NCBI GenBank assembly: GCA_029266475.1
Contig: JAQSWU010000038.1
Coordinates: forward strand, 1-32,546
Direction of reading: 5' to 3'
DNA length: 32,546 nucleotides
Source of the DNA: Rickettsiaceae bacterium
GTDB taxonomy: Bacteria; Pseudomonadota; Alphaproteobacteria; Rickettsiales; Rickettsiaceae
Both the position numbers and the translations under genes were made by a program. Shown in pieces: positions 1 to 8,429 of the stretch (positions within the stretch are counted from its first letter, which is position 1; the number at the start of each line of letters is the position of its first letter). The notes below the pieces were generated by a model. That model worked only from the letters and a program-made list of their open reading frames with translations, was not told the DNA's origin and made no database searches.

Positions 1-165
1 ATTTGTTGTTACAAACTTATATTAACGAAGGTCTAATAACCATTTCAATACTTATCCTAAACATCAATTACAATAATCCTTATCCATAGCTCGCGTTAAA
101 TTAAGTTTGTAATTCGGAAATATATTTTTGCTCGTTGCTTAGAATTTTTCAATGTTCTATATAGT

Positions 166-1407
166 TTATTCTACAGCGCCAATGTAGCTTCTAATGTAAC
201 GTTTTCCAAGGGAGGTCAGAAATTCATAGTTAAAGCCTGCAGCTTTAGTCGCTAAAGTATCAGGAGTAAGGTTTTTCCCAAATATCTCTACCTCTTGCCC
301 TAGCTTATGAAATTCTTGCGGAACCGAAGTTATATCTAAAGTCACCAAATCCATAGAAACTCTGCCTACTATTTTTGCTTTAACGCCGGCAACATAGACA
401 AAACCTTTATTACTTAGCTGCCTATTATAACCATCAGCATAGCCAATAGGGATTGTAGCTATTACCGTACCTGCTTTTATCCTCTCGCTACAGCCATAGC
501 CAACTGTATCATTCCTTGAAATAGTATTTACTTGAATGATCTTTGTCTTTAAACTAATGGCAGGACGCATTGGATCTATATATCCTATCGCTTCTGGGCA
601 TGGATTAAGTCCATATAAAGCCATCCCGGGTCTTAGTAAATCAAAATGATATTCAGGCCCCAAAAATATACCAGATGAATTTGCGAAGCTTGCTTTAACT
701 TTCGGCAATAACTGCCTTATTTTATTGAATTTCTTAAGTTGAATATCATTAAATTCGTTATTAATTTCGTCAGCACAAGCAAGATGGCTCATTACATAAA
801 GAGGATTTAATAACTTATTCTGCTTCATTATATATAATATTTCAGGTATTTCTCCTTCTGGAATTTCAAGCCTATTCATCCCAGTATTAAAATTGAGGAT
901 ACAGTCTAGTGTTCTACCTAGTTTTTTAGCATATTGGTCCCATATTTTAATTTGCCCCAAATGATTAATAACAGGGACAAGGTCATAATCGACAAAAGCC
1001 GAAGCTTCACCATTAAAAATTCCGTGTAAAACAAATATGCTCGCTTCTATTGGTAAGTATTTTCTAAGCTTTATTCCCTCATCTAAATGAGCAACAAAAA
1101 ACTTTCTACAACCATGTTTGAAAAGTTTTTGCGCAACTTCCTTTGCTCCAAGCCCGTATGCATCAGCTTTAATAACCGCTGCTGTCTCTACTTGATCTTT
1201 TTTTTGCTTCTTAAAACTCGTAAGATATAGTTCATCTCCGCCCTCAGACGGCATCACCGAATAATTTATACTTGGTTGCAGCAGGTTTCTTGAAAAAGAT
1301 TTTGATTTAATATAGGCAATCTCAGTATTGGCTATCAGGGAAAGGTAGTTATAATTCGCAATTATATTATCAAGATTGATTTCCAGAATTCCTTGGGAGT
1401 AGCTCAT
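166..1407 (-). CDS. alr: Alanine racemase with an N-terminal insertion
   Basis: PLP-dependent interconversion of L- and D-alanine in the cytoplasm, supplying D-Ala for peptidoglycan. The PLP-lysine motif AVIKADAYGLG is present (Lys80), as are the C-terminal-domain motifs TVGYGCS (catalytic Tyr region), IPIGYADGYNR and GRVSMDLVTLD. At 413 residues it is longer than the usual 360-380. The PLP lysine normally lies near residue 35-40; here about 40 extra residues (roughly 30-72) sit between the first helix (IIANYNYLSLI) and the PLP strand. The insert is in frame, rich in Lys/Ser, and resembles the palindromic-element insertions known in Rickettsiales genes (inference). It is the last gene of a probable minus-strand run mlaC-coaD-alr, 85 bp after coaD. 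Family assignment is secure; activity with the insert is unknown. Confidence 0.95.
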   Translation of the reverse strand: MSYSQGILEINLDNIIANYNYLSLIANTEIAYIKSKSFSRNLLQPSINYSVMPSEGGDELYLTSFKKQKKDQVETAAVIKADAYGLGAKEVAQKLFKHGCRKFFVAHLDEGIKLRKYLPIEASIFVLHGIFNGEASAFVDYDLVPVINHLGQIKIWDQYAKKLGRTLDCILNFNTGMNRLEIPEGEIPEILYIMKQNKLLNPLYVMSHLACADEINNEFNDIQLKKFNKIRQLLPKVKASFANSSGIFLGPEYHFDLLRPGMALYGLNPCPEAIGYIDPMRPAISLKTKIIQVNTISRNDTVGYGCSERIKAGTVIATIPIGYADGYNRQLSNKGFVYVAGVKAKIVGRVSMDLVTLDITSVPQEFHKLGQEVEIFGKNLTPDTLATKAAGFNYEFLTSLGKRYIRSYIGAVE

Positions 1408-1492
1408 ATTTTAGGCTTATATTGTTAGATTTAAGGATTAAAAACAAAAAATAGACACTTTTATAAAATAGTACAACTATTTATTCTGTGGA

Positions 1493-2005
1493 TCAATTGT
1501 TTCTAAGGTTTTTATAATATTCATGAACCTTTTTCCTTACCTCCTGTGAAACAAACTCATCAATATTTCCACCTAAACTGGCAATTTCCTTGACTAGCTT
1601 TGAGGAGATAAATTGATTCTTCTCTGAGGCAGGTAAGAAAATAGTTTCAATATCCTCATCAAGACGGTGATTCATACATGCCATTTGAAACTCATACTCG
1701 AAATCCGACACGGCTCTTAGCCCTCTTATAACTAGTTTCGCATTAATCCCTTTTGCAAAATTAACCAGCAAACCCTCAAAGGGCTTTACAATAATATTTT
1801 TTGCCTCTGGAATAACAGCACTAATATGGCTTCTGACTAGTTCGCAGCGTTCTTCAACATTAAAAATCGGCTTTTTACCATAAGCAGTAGAGACAGCTAT
1901 TACGAGCTCATCAACTATTTTATAAGCACGCATTATTATATCTATGTGACCATTGGTGATGGGGTCAAAAGTCCCTGGATAAATGCCAATTCTATACTGT
2001 CCCAT
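1493..2005 (-). CDS. coaD: Phosphopantetheine adenylyltransferase
   Basis: Penultimate enzyme of CoA synthesis: transfers AMP from ATP to 4'-phosphopantetheine, giving dephospho-CoA; cytoplasmic hexamer in the family. The nucleotidyltransferase signature GTFDPITNGH is at residues 11-20 and the second motif ISSKLVKEIA is near residue 133. The conserved block LVIRGLRAVSDFEYEFQMA is intact. Its 170 residues match the usual 155-170. The start MGQYRIGIYPGTFD is the expected N-terminus. It begins 9 bp after the MlaC-like gene, so the two are probably cotranscribed. Nothing unusual seen. Confidence 0.97.
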   Translation of the reverse strand: MGQYRIGIYPGTFDPITNGHIDIIMRAYKIVDELVIAVSTAYGKKPIFNVEERCELVRSHISAVIPEAKNIIVKPFEGLLVNFAKGINAKLVIRGLRAVSDFEYEFQMACMNHRLDEDIETIFLPASEKNQFISSKLVKEIASLGGNIDEFVSQEVRKKVHEYYKNLRNN

Positions 2006-2014
2006 CCTATGTTA

Positions 2015-2614
2015 CTATTTATTATTTGTTTTGCTTTCTAGAGTCGCAATAAGAGATTCAATACCTTGAGACGAGATCACGCTATTAAACTCTGATCTTT
2101 GAGCGGTTATTAAGCTTACCCCTTCAGTCACAACATCAAAAACAAAGAAATTACTGTCTTTTCTTCTAACCATGAAATCAACATTAATATTGCCGCCTTT
2201 GGTTGGTGATAAAATTTCTGTTCTTACAGCATAACCATTTTGATTGATAGGCTTTACTTCTTTAACTAAGATTTTTTCACCCTTGTAAGTTTTGATCTTC
2301 TGAGCATAGCTTTTAACAACGTATCTATTATATTTTGCGCGGTAATTCGCTATTTGTTCAGAACTTAAATTTTTCTTTTGACGCCCAAGAGAAAAATCCG
2401 CCATCCAATTTATATCAAGATTTTTTTCCATTAAAGCCTGTGACTTAAGCATCTTTTGCTCTTTTGATAAGCTTTTGTCATTAAGTATTTTAAAAGCATC
2501 ATCAATCAAATTTTGTACGTAATTATGGATATCTTGATTAGCTTTACCAGCAGTATAAGCATTATTAAAAAATAAGCAGCTAAATAATAGTAGAAGGACC
2601 TTTATTTTATTCAT
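2015..2614 (-). CDS. mlaC: MlaC/Ttg2D-type phospholipid-binding periplasmic protein
   Basis: Likely periplasmic carrier that shuttles phospholipid between outer-membrane and inner-membrane parts of the Mla system. Residues 1-21 form a signal peptide (basic MNKIK, then LLLLFSCLFF). The mature part has the family pattern: helical N-terminal segment, NIDWMADFSLGR near residue 72, then LSSEQIANYRAKYNRYVVKSYAQKI, followed by beta strands (YAVRTEILS, NINVDFMVRR, FFVFDVVTEGVSLI). These match the MlaC (Tol_Tol_Ttg2) family, where members are about 200 residues. The mlaE/F/D partners are not in this window, so the gene is separated from its complex and instead heads a run with coaD and alr. Confidence 0.85.
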   Translation of the reverse strand: MNKIKVLLLLFSCLFFNNAYTAGKANQDIHNYVQNLIDDAFKILNDKSLSKEQKMLKSQALMEKNLDINWMADFSLGRQKKNLSSEQIANYRAKYNRYVVKSYAQKIKTYKGEKILVKEVKPINQNGYAVRTEILSPTKGGNINVDFMVRRKDSNFFVFDVVTEGVSLITAQRSEFNSVISSQGIESLIATLESKTNNK

Positions 2615-2906
2615 ATAAAACCCAATATTCAGTTTAAATATATGGTAATATAATAAACTATTGCTTAATGAAGATGCAACGTTTTTATACCTTAAAGACT
2701 TAAGTAAATATAATAGCCGGGCTAAAATGTCTATAATTTAATGTGGAATATAAGTTATCGACGGCAAATCAACATAAGACTTGATTAGTAAGCAAAAATA
2801 AAAATGATTATATATTAAAATTTACTTTCTTTTTAATAAAAAATTTGCTAATGTAGCGTTAATAAAATCGTTACAACAATAAATAATAGTAAAGGAAATA
2901 ATTATT

Positions 2907-4148
2907 ATGAAGTCAATTTCACCTAAAATTATTTTAACTTGTATGATTGCAGGTTGTTTAGAGATATATGATTTTACACTTTTTGGTACTTTAGCACCAG
3001 TAATCGCTAAAAATTATCTTCAATTTGCTGACGCTAAAACTTCTTTGATTATATCTTATGGCGTGTTTGCCATAGGTTTTTTATTTAGACCAATTGGAGC
3101 TTTAATCTTTGGTTATATTGGCGATAAATTCGGCCGCAAAGCTTCCTTAGTAACGAGCATTACGATTATGGGTATTTCTTCCTTAATCTTTGCAATGCTG
3201 CCTACCTATGAGTCAATCGGTATAATATCTTGCTATATTATTTTGCTAACTCGTATTATGCAAGGTATCTCTGTGGGCGGAGAATATAGTGGTAGCATTA
3301 TATTCGCTGTCGAGCATACAGACCCTAAATATAGAGGATTAGCTGGAAGCTTAGTTGCAGCCGGTTGTATGAGCGGAGTGCTTCTTGCTACAATAGTAAG
3401 CAACATATGCACTATGGAATCAATGCCAAGCTGGGGTTGGAGAGTAGCTTTTCTTCTAGGCTTTATAATAGCTTTAATAGGATTTTTTATAAGGATTCGG
3501 TTAAACGAGACACCTGAATTTATTAAAGTTAAGAATATTGCTCGCAGCACCAGCGTACCTTTACTTAAAGGTCTTAGGAATTCCTGGCCAAAATTCATTG
3601 CTACAATTTTGCTTGCTGCAACAACAGGCATAAATTTATATATAATTGTAATTTACCTCCCAAATTATATTAAAACCCTAAACCTTGAAAGTAGTTTGAT
3701 TAAATGGTTGCCAACTATAGCTACCTTTGTTATGGCTTTACTGCACCCGCTTTTGGGATATTTATCCGATCATATGGGCAGAAAGAGATTACTAGTTACC
3801 GGCTCATTAATGCTTGCAAGCCTAGCTTTCCCATTAATTGCAGTTATTCATAATGGACAAGTTAGCCTAATACTGGGAATATTAATACTATATACTTTTA
3901 TTGCAGTCATCTATATGGGAGGCATGAATACATTTGCTGTCGAAATATTTAAACCTGAAGAAAGATATAGCCTTTCTGCTTTCGCATATAGCCTTGGAAT
4001 GGGGGTGCTCGGCGGGAGCGCGCCTATGATAGCTGCAAGTATCACAGAATATACTAATAATAATTGGTATTTAGGTTTATATTTATTTATTGGCTCGCTT
4101 TTAGGAACCGTTGGAATATTGATTATCAAATATATTAGTAAAGAATAA
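2907..4148 (+). CDS. MFS transporter of the MHS (proline/betaine-type) family
   Basis: Inner-membrane secondary transporter of about 12 membrane segments, 413 residues. The MFS loop 2-3 signature appears as GYIGDKFGRKASL (about residues 71-83) and is repeated in the second half as GYLSDHMGRKRLL (about residues 284-296). ISVGGEYSGSIIFAVEH after TM4 is typical of the metabolite:H+ symporter group that includes ProP and many rickettsial paralogues. Substrate cannot be read from sequence: proline/betaine, an organic acid or another host metabolite are all possible. An AAAGGA ribosome site lies just upstream of ATG 2907. It faces a methyltransferase gene convergently, with a hairpin between them. 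Confidence 0.92.
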   Translation: MKSISPKIILTCMIAGCLEIYDFTLFGTLAPVIAKNYLQFADAKTSLIISYGVFAIGFLFRPIGALIFGYIGDKFGRKASLVTSITIMGISSLIFAMLPTYESIGIISCYIILLTRIMQGISVGGEYSGSIIFAVEHTDPKYRGLAGSLVAAGCMSGVLLATIVSNICTMESMPSWGWRVAFLLGFIIALIGFFIRIRLNETPEFIKVKNIARSTSVPLLKGLRNSWPKFIATILLAATTGINLYIIVIYLPNYIKTLNLESSLIKWLPTIATFVMALLHPLLGYLSDHMGRKRLLVTGSLMLASLAFPLIAVIHNGQVSLILGILILYTFIAVIYMGGMNTFAVEIFKPEERYSLSAFAYSLGMGVLGGSAPMIAASITEYTNNNWYLGLYLFIGSLLGTVGILIIKYISKE

Positions 4149-4180
4149 ATCGCTTTACAAAACGACCTTTAATCACTACC

Positions 4181-4232
4181 TGGCGTAATACTATTAAAAT
4201 AGCTTAATTGATGTTCTATAAGTATTGCGCCA
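4181..4232. terminator. Inverted repeat between convergent genes, possible bidirectional terminator
   Basis: TGGCGTAATACT (4181-4192) pairs with AGTATTGCGCCA (4221-4232), 12 bp with one G-T wobble. The 28-nt loop is long for a terminator and no clean T-run follows on either strand, so it could also be the core of a small palindromic repeat. Confidence 0.4.
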
Positions 4233-4235
4233 TAA

Positions 4236-5063
4236 CTATAGAGGTTTTGAGGCAATAAATCCTAGATACTCTCTGCCAGATTTTATGACCTTCTGCTCAG
4301 GCCTTTCGTAATCAAACATCGACATTTCTTCTATGATAAAACCTTGTTTTATTAGCTCAATGGACATGGGGCGTGTATCGCAGACATGAAGGAACTGTGG
4401 GATTTTATCGGATAAATGGCTTGCGTACTCATGCATATTGCTTATCATTCCTGGCCATCTGACGCCGGAAGCCCAACGTTGCTCATAGATTGGTGCGAAC
4501 TTATCAATTAAAATATGATGATATTGAGTCATCATCACCCAATAAAGTTTCCCCCCTGGAATTAGCCATTTATAAATTTTTTTCAAAGATTTTTGTATTT
4601 GAGCGCTACTGAAAAAATGAGCAACCCGACATATTATTATAGCCTCCAGTGACTCCTCAGGAAAATCCAATTTTTCAGGAAAATACCCTTGCTTAAGATA
4701 TAAATTCTCTCTAAAAGAAGGAGGAATCTGCTCTCTGAGTAATAATAAATGCCTAGGATCGATATCATTTGCAATAACTGTTGCCCCACCCATGACGGCA
4801 GGAATACTTGCAAGCCCATACGCCGCTCCTATATCTAGCACTGGATGTTTTGTTTTAGCAGCACTTTGGATAAATTTTTTCGTATAGCAGTCCATATCGG
4901 TAGTCATAAAACCGGTTTTGTTAAGAGTTGCTATCTTCTTATTTTCTTTATTCTCTTCAGGTATGCTGATATTGATATGAATTGTATCTAATAAACTATC
5001 ATCCCCTCTTATACCATAAACATGGGTGGCCTTAGGTAGTGTTATTTCTGTATGATTATGCAT
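4236..5063 (-). CDS. Class I SAM-dependent methyltransferase
   Basis: Cytoplasmic Rossmann-fold methyltransferase of 275 residues. Motif I (SAM-binding glycine loop) is VLDIGAAYGLASIPA near residue 74, the acidic end of strand 2 is VIANDIDPRHL near residue 95, and motif IV-like IIICRVAHFFS lies near residue 140, followed by LIPGGKLYWVMMTQY. The acceptor is not predictable. It lies 21 bp downstream of a LuxR-type regulator on the same strand, so it is probably its cotranscribed target or partner. Similar methyltransferases are common in amoeba-associated bacteria, some as effectors; no secretion signal is evident here. Confidence 0.85.
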   Translation of the reverse strand: MHNHTEITLPKATHVYGIRGDDSLLDTIHINISIPEENKENKKIATLNKTGFMTTDMDCYTKKFIQSAAKTKHPVLDIGAAYGLASIPAVMGGATVIANDIDPRHLLLLREQIPPSFRENLYLKQGYFPEKLDFPEESLEAIIICRVAHFFSSAQIQKSLKKIYKWLIPGGKLYWVMMTQYHHILIDKFAPIYEQRWASGVRWPGMISNMHEYASHLSDKIPQFLHVCDTRPMSIELIKQGFIIEEMSMFDYERPEQKVIKSGREYLGFIASKPL

Positions 5064-5084
5064 ACTATATACTAAAATATACTG

Positions 5085-5915
5085 TTATAAAGAAAAATTC
5101 ATTATTTTGTCACACTTATTATAATAAAAATCTATTAGATTGCAACGATCATGAATATCTGATTTATATTTGATGTTATTTATATGATGCTCAGCAGTCC
5201 TTGGCGAAATATTCAAATTTGCAGCTATATGTTTTAAAGTTTGCCCCTTAGCAAGCAGCTTAAGACATTCTATTTCTCTCTTAGAAAATGATATAACTCT
5301 ATTGTTAATGCTAACACTAAACTTTTTACGCTCCAACTGCTCTTGCAAAGACTTCTCTAGCCCCTCTGGTTGTAAGCTTGAAGATAAAATGTTGCTTGGA
5401 ATCATTTCTCTAAAAATTGGCGCCTCAGACTTTTCTTTTAAAACTAAGTTTATTTTGTCTTTAAAGAATGCCGTAAATTGCTTCAATAATTGTATATTAT
5501 TAATATAATGCTCTAAAATATCTGGCGTCTTAACCGAAGAGACAAAATAAAATGCCTCAATATTATCTTCATTTTTTTGATGAATGCCAATACTATTCCA
5601 TAAATCAAAGTGATATAGGGCGCTTAAAAGCTTACTTTCTGAGTTAGGGCTCCCTAACCTCAAGATATATTGCTTGTTATCTTTGATAATGCTTTCGAGC
5701 TCTTTCTCATAATGATTTGCTACCTGATCAGCTAGGTTTAGCTCGAAAAACTTTGTCCATTCAAAATTTGTACAAAAGCCAAAGCTTTTACCATCATTCC
5801 TAAATACCCTATAACCAAATGTTTTAACATACATATTATCAAGGATTGGATTGATGGCTGGGCATATCTCTTCCGCTAATAGAGCTTGTATACCTAATTG
5901 GTCTTTAGTAATCAT
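5085..5915 (-). CDS. LuxR-family transcriptional regulator
   Basis: DNA-binding regulator of 276 residues. The C-terminal LuxR/GerE helix-turn-helix is clear from about residue 208: FSKREIECLKLLAKGQTLKHIA, then NLNISPRTAEHHINNIKYK as the recognition region. The N-terminal ~170 residues look like a sensory domain of the type found in LuxR proteins of amoeba-associated bacteria, but no acyl-homoserine-lactone-binding signature can be confirmed by eye, so the ligand is open. It is the first gene of a two-gene minus-strand unit with the methyltransferase and is divergent from a small gene at 6092. No LuxI-type synthase is in the window, so a solo LuxR sensing a host or foreign signal is plausible (inference). 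Confidence 0.88.
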   Translation of the reverse strand: MITKDQLGIQALLAEEICPAINPILDNMYVKTFGYRVFRNDGKSFGFCTNFEWTKFFELNLADQVANHYEKELESIIKDNKQYILRLGSPNSESKLLSALYHFDLWNSIGIHQKNEDNIEAFYFVSSVKTPDILEHYINNIQLLKQFTAFFKDKINLVLKEKSEAPIFREMIPSNILSSSLQPEGLEKSLQEQLERKKFSVSINNRVISFSKREIECLKLLAKGQTLKHIAANLNISPRTAEHHINNIKYKSDIHDRCNLIDFYYNKCDKIMNFSL

Positions 5916-6091
5916 TATTAACCCACATTATAAACTATTACCAATTTATTATAACATATTAATTATAGACCACTAATACACTTTTTGCTTACTAGTAAAA
6001 TTTACCTAGGTAATCTTTCACGATTTTTTATTTATAATTCTTACTATATAAACTACGATGAAATATAGTGTTTATTTATGAGAGTATTACA

Positions 6092-6274
6092 ATGAACGAA
6101 CAATTAGCTAAACATTTAAGGCTTCTAAGAAACCCTACGAATAACCTTGAAACAAATATTAAAAGCGTAAAGTTTGTGCTGGAAGCCCTTGGTTACAGTG
6201 AGTCTCAAGCGGAAAATGTTGCTTTATCTTACGCTGCAAAGCATGATGAAAATCATGATTCCTTTATAAACTAA
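6092..6274 (+). CDS. Small hypothetical protein, 60 residues
   Basis: Unrecognised small ORF read from ATG 6092 (MNEQLAKHLRLLRNP); a GTG at 6068 would add eight residues but ATG 6092 has GAGAG about 10 bp upstream. The product is predicted helical and soluble, with two segments (NIKSVKFVLEALGYSESQAENVA is the second), and a His/Asp-rich end. It is divergent from the luxR gene and is followed 6 bp later by a family B repeat. It could be a small regulator of the neighbouring unit, but nothing shows that directly. It could also be non-coding. Confidence 0.5.
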   Translation: MNEQLAKHLRLLRNPTNNLETNIKSVKFVLEALGYSESQAENVALSYAAKHDENHDSFIN

Positions 6275-6279
6275 CAAAC

Positions 6280-6547
6280 TATAGTGAAATTAGTTGAGTT
6301 GTGGTACTAGGTTCTATGAAAATTTCTAATATAAACATATTTATGGAACTTTTGGCTGCAAATCATGGTAAATTTTTTGAAATAGGAGTCACTATTCCTA
6401 CAAAATTTCCTATAATTTCCGCTCAAAACCTCACAAAAATCTTATTTATCTAGAAATGTTCACAGAACCTAGAAATAATGAGCGCAGCGTATGAGTAATA
6501 CGTAAGCGAGGAATGACGACGTACCACACTTTAAATAAATTTACTAT
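6280..6547 (+). repeat. Family B inverted-repeat element (copy 1), split by a nested element
   Basis: Copy of a ~107-bp element whose ends are imperfect inverted repeats (TATAGTGAAATTAG... and ...AAATAAATTTACTAT) with an inner pair GTGGTAC/GTACCAC. Other copies lie at 14815-14915 (reverse orientation), 29468-29574 and 31288-31394. This copy is interrupted after position 6310 by a 158-bp insertion and resumes at 6469, so its own length without the insert is about 106 bp. It has no coding capacity and behaves like a MITE. Confidence 0.9.
6311..6468. mobile_element. Nested 158-bp MITE-like element with CTAG target duplication
   Basis: Inserted inside the family B repeat. Its ends are inverted repeats: GTTCTATGAAAATTTC at 6311-6326 against the complement GTTCTGTGAACATTTC at 6453-6468 (13 of 16 match). 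CTAG flanks both sides (6307-6310 and 6469-6472) where uninterrupted B copies have a single CTAG, so this is a 4-bp target-site duplication. Some IS5-family elements make YTAR/CTAG duplications, so a parent of that kind is possible (inference). The interior contains a TAGGA/TCCTA palindrome and no ORF. Confidence 0.82.
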
Positions 6548-6647
6548 TTAGTCAAATAATTTACAAGCTATAGTTATTCAATATAAGAAAAGATTTATTT
6601 CAAATTAAATTTGGATAAGTAAAAGAAAAGATTTTATATTTAAAACA

Positions 6648-6724
6648 TGGTCGGGGCAGAGAGATTCGAACTCCCGACCCCCTGGTCCCAAACCAGGTGC
6701 GCTACCAGACTGCGCTATGCCCCG
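6648..6724 (-). tRNA. tRNA-Pro (anticodon UGG)
   Basis: The minus strand folds as a standard tRNA: acceptor CGGGGCA pairs with TGCCCCG, the D-arm contains AGCGCAGTCTGGTAGCGC, the anticodon stem CCTGG/CCAGG encloses loop TTTGGGA (anticodon TGG), and the T-arm carries GGTTCGAATC-type GAGTTCGAATCT. Discriminator A is followed by an encoded CCA (6648-6650). 77 nt including CCA. Confidence 0.97.
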
Positions 6725-6749
6725 CTATTTGTCGATTAGAGATTACATC

Positions 6750-6778
6750 TATTTAACGTAAATTTGAACTATTGTCAA
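6750..6778 (-). promoter_or_regulatory. Sigma-70 promoter for tRNA-Pro
   Basis: On the minus strand a perfect -35 TTGACA (6773-6778) and -10 TAAATA (6750-6755) are separated by exactly 17 bp. The expected start point is about 15-20 nt upstream of the tRNA 5' end at 6724. Confidence 0.75.
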
Positions 6779-6901
6779 GGCCGTTTTCGTTGAAATTATA
6801 ATAAATTGACTCTAGCTGGACCAAATCTAATAAAAACAACTTTCCTAAATATAAGTTTAAATATATAATCCTAGCCTATTAAAAGCAAATTGATTAAACT
6901 T

Positions 6902-8146
6902 ATGGCAAATAGTTTTATAAAAGAATTCCAAGAAAGAGGTTATTTCTATCAATGCACGAACCTCGAGACCTTATCCGCACGCTCTTCAAACCAAAAAATA
7001 GCAGCTTATATCGGTTTTGACTGCACAGCACGTTCCCTACATGTAGGCAACCTTATGCAGGTTATGATTCTGCGTCTATTGCAAAAGCACGGCCATAAGC
7101 CCATCGTTATTATCGGCGGCACTACAACCAAAATTGGCGACCCTACTGGTAAAGATGAAATGCGTAAGATGCTCACTGATGCAGATATTGCTGCTAATAT
7201 GCAGGGTATTAAAGAATGCCTTGCTAAGTTTATTAAATTTGGTGACGGTCCCTCAGATGCTATAATTATCAATAATAGTGATTGGCTAGAAAAACTAAAA
7301 TATGTAGATTTTTTGAGAGATTTTGGACGCCTCATATCCGTTAACAAAATGCTTACGCAAGATTCAGTTAAATTAAGGCTTGAGAGAGAGCAGAACCTTA
7401 CATTTCTTGAATTTAACTATATGCTTTTCCAGGCTTACGATTTTTATCATCTTAATAAGCATTATAATTGCGTTCTACAAATTGGTGGTAGCGACCAATG
7501 GGGCAATATAATCTCTGGAGTAGAACTCACAAGGAAAACCAGTAACAAGGAAGTCTTCGGCTTAACCACTCCTCTACTTACTACCTCTTCCGGTACTAAA
7601 ATGGGTAAATCAGTTGGCGGAGCCGTATGGATTCACGAGCAAATGCTTTCACCTTATGAATATTTTCAGTATTGGCGGAATATTGAAGATCCAGATGTAG
7701 TAAAATTTTCAAAGCTTTTTGCTGAGTATTGCGAAAATGAACAAGCTGAATTTAACTCTCTAGCGCAGAAAAATATTAATGAGGCGAAAAAAAGATTAGC
7801 TCATCGCCTAACTGAGCTTTGTCATGGTATAGAAGCGGCTGAGGAGGCTTTAAGTACAGCTATAAGAGTTTTTGAGCAAGGCGAGATATCGGATGGTTTA
7901 CCGGAACATTTAATCGAAAATATTTTACTAGTAAATGGTATTGCCGCTTATGAGCTCATTGCTCTAACTGGACTAAGTGATTCTAAATCTGAAGCGCGCA
8001 AGCTTATACGCGGAGGCGGTGCTAAAATTAATGACGCTAAAATTGAAGATGAAAATTTGCTTATTACTACACAATATTTGAGCGATGAAGGCAGCATTAA
8101 GCTCTCGGCAGGCAAGAAAAGACATATTTTAGTTAAAGTTAAGTGA
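6902..8146 (+). CDS. tyrS: Tyrosyl-tRNA synthetase
   Basis: Class I aminoacyl-tRNA synthetase that charges tRNA-Tyr in the cytoplasm. The HIGH-type ATP site is HVGN (in [12 protein letters not shown]), the tyrosine/tRNA site block is [12 protein letters not shown], and the KMSKS loop is KMGKS followed by VGG. A C-terminal S4 RNA-binding domain is present ([21 protein letters not shown]). I use ATG 6902 (MANSFIKEF, 414 residues); an in-frame TTG at 6890 is less likely. Length fits the bacterial TyrRS1 type (about 400-425). Divergently transcribed from tRNA-Pro. Confidence 0.97.
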   Translation: MANSFIKEFQERGYFYQCTNLETLSARSSNQKIAAYIGFDCTARSLHVGNLMQVMILRLLQKHGHKPIVIIGGTTTKIGDPTGKDEMRKMLTDADIAANMQGIKECLAKFIKFGDGPSDAIIINNSDWLEKLKYVDFLRDFGRLISVNKMLTQDSVKLRLEREQNLTFLEFNYMLFQAYDFYHLNKHYNCVLQIGGSDQWGNIISGVELTRKTSNKEVFGLTTPLLTTSSGTKMGKSVGGAVWIHEQMLSPYEYFQYWRNIEDPDVVKFSKLFAEYCENEQAEFNSLAQKNINEAKKRLAHRLTELCHGIEAAEEALSTAIRVFEQGEISDGLPEHLIENILLVNGIAAYELIALTGLSDSKSEARKLIRGGGAKINDAKIEDENLLITTQYLSDEGSIKLSAGKKRHILVKVK

Positions 8147-8208
8147 TATAAAAGTAGTAGATTGAACTCTTTATCATCCAAACATTAAACATAGAAAATA
8201 GAAATATT

Positions 8209-8352
8209 AGACTCTTTCGAAATTCGCTTACTCTTGAGAATTTGCATAAGACTCGGAACAAAGAACCACATTGTACTTATAGGTACAATGCATATTCGAG
8301 TACCGAACCTACATACAAATTAACAGCAGAAGCTGAGTTTCAAAAGAAGTTT
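8209..8352. repeat. Family A palindromic repeat (copy 1)
   Basis: About 144 bp that is almost one long imperfect palindrome: the left part (CTCTTTCGAAATTCGCTT) matches the complement of the right part (TTCTTTTGAAACTCAGCTT) through to a perfect central hairpin CATTGTAC/GTACAATG. A second copy lies at 29277-29430 and shares long blocks such as GAGAATTTGCA, AGACTCGGAAC and TACCGAACCT. It sits between the convergent tyrS and the 1551-residue gene. No ORF. Confidence 0.82.
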
Positions 8353-8429
8353 AATTATTACCTTGCCCCCTGAAATTACCTATTCTTGCAAAGGTAAAGC
8401 TCACTTCCTGCCTAAGCCTTACGCGTCCC

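Noticed and set aside
3233-3631. 132-codon minus ORF within the MFS transporter
   Set aside because: Antisense of clear membrane-protein coding sequence; no independent support.
6890-6901. TTG at 6890 as the tyrS start
   Set aside because: ATG 6902 gives MANSFIKEF, which aligns with the usual TyrRS N-terminus; the upstream TTG adds only MIKL.
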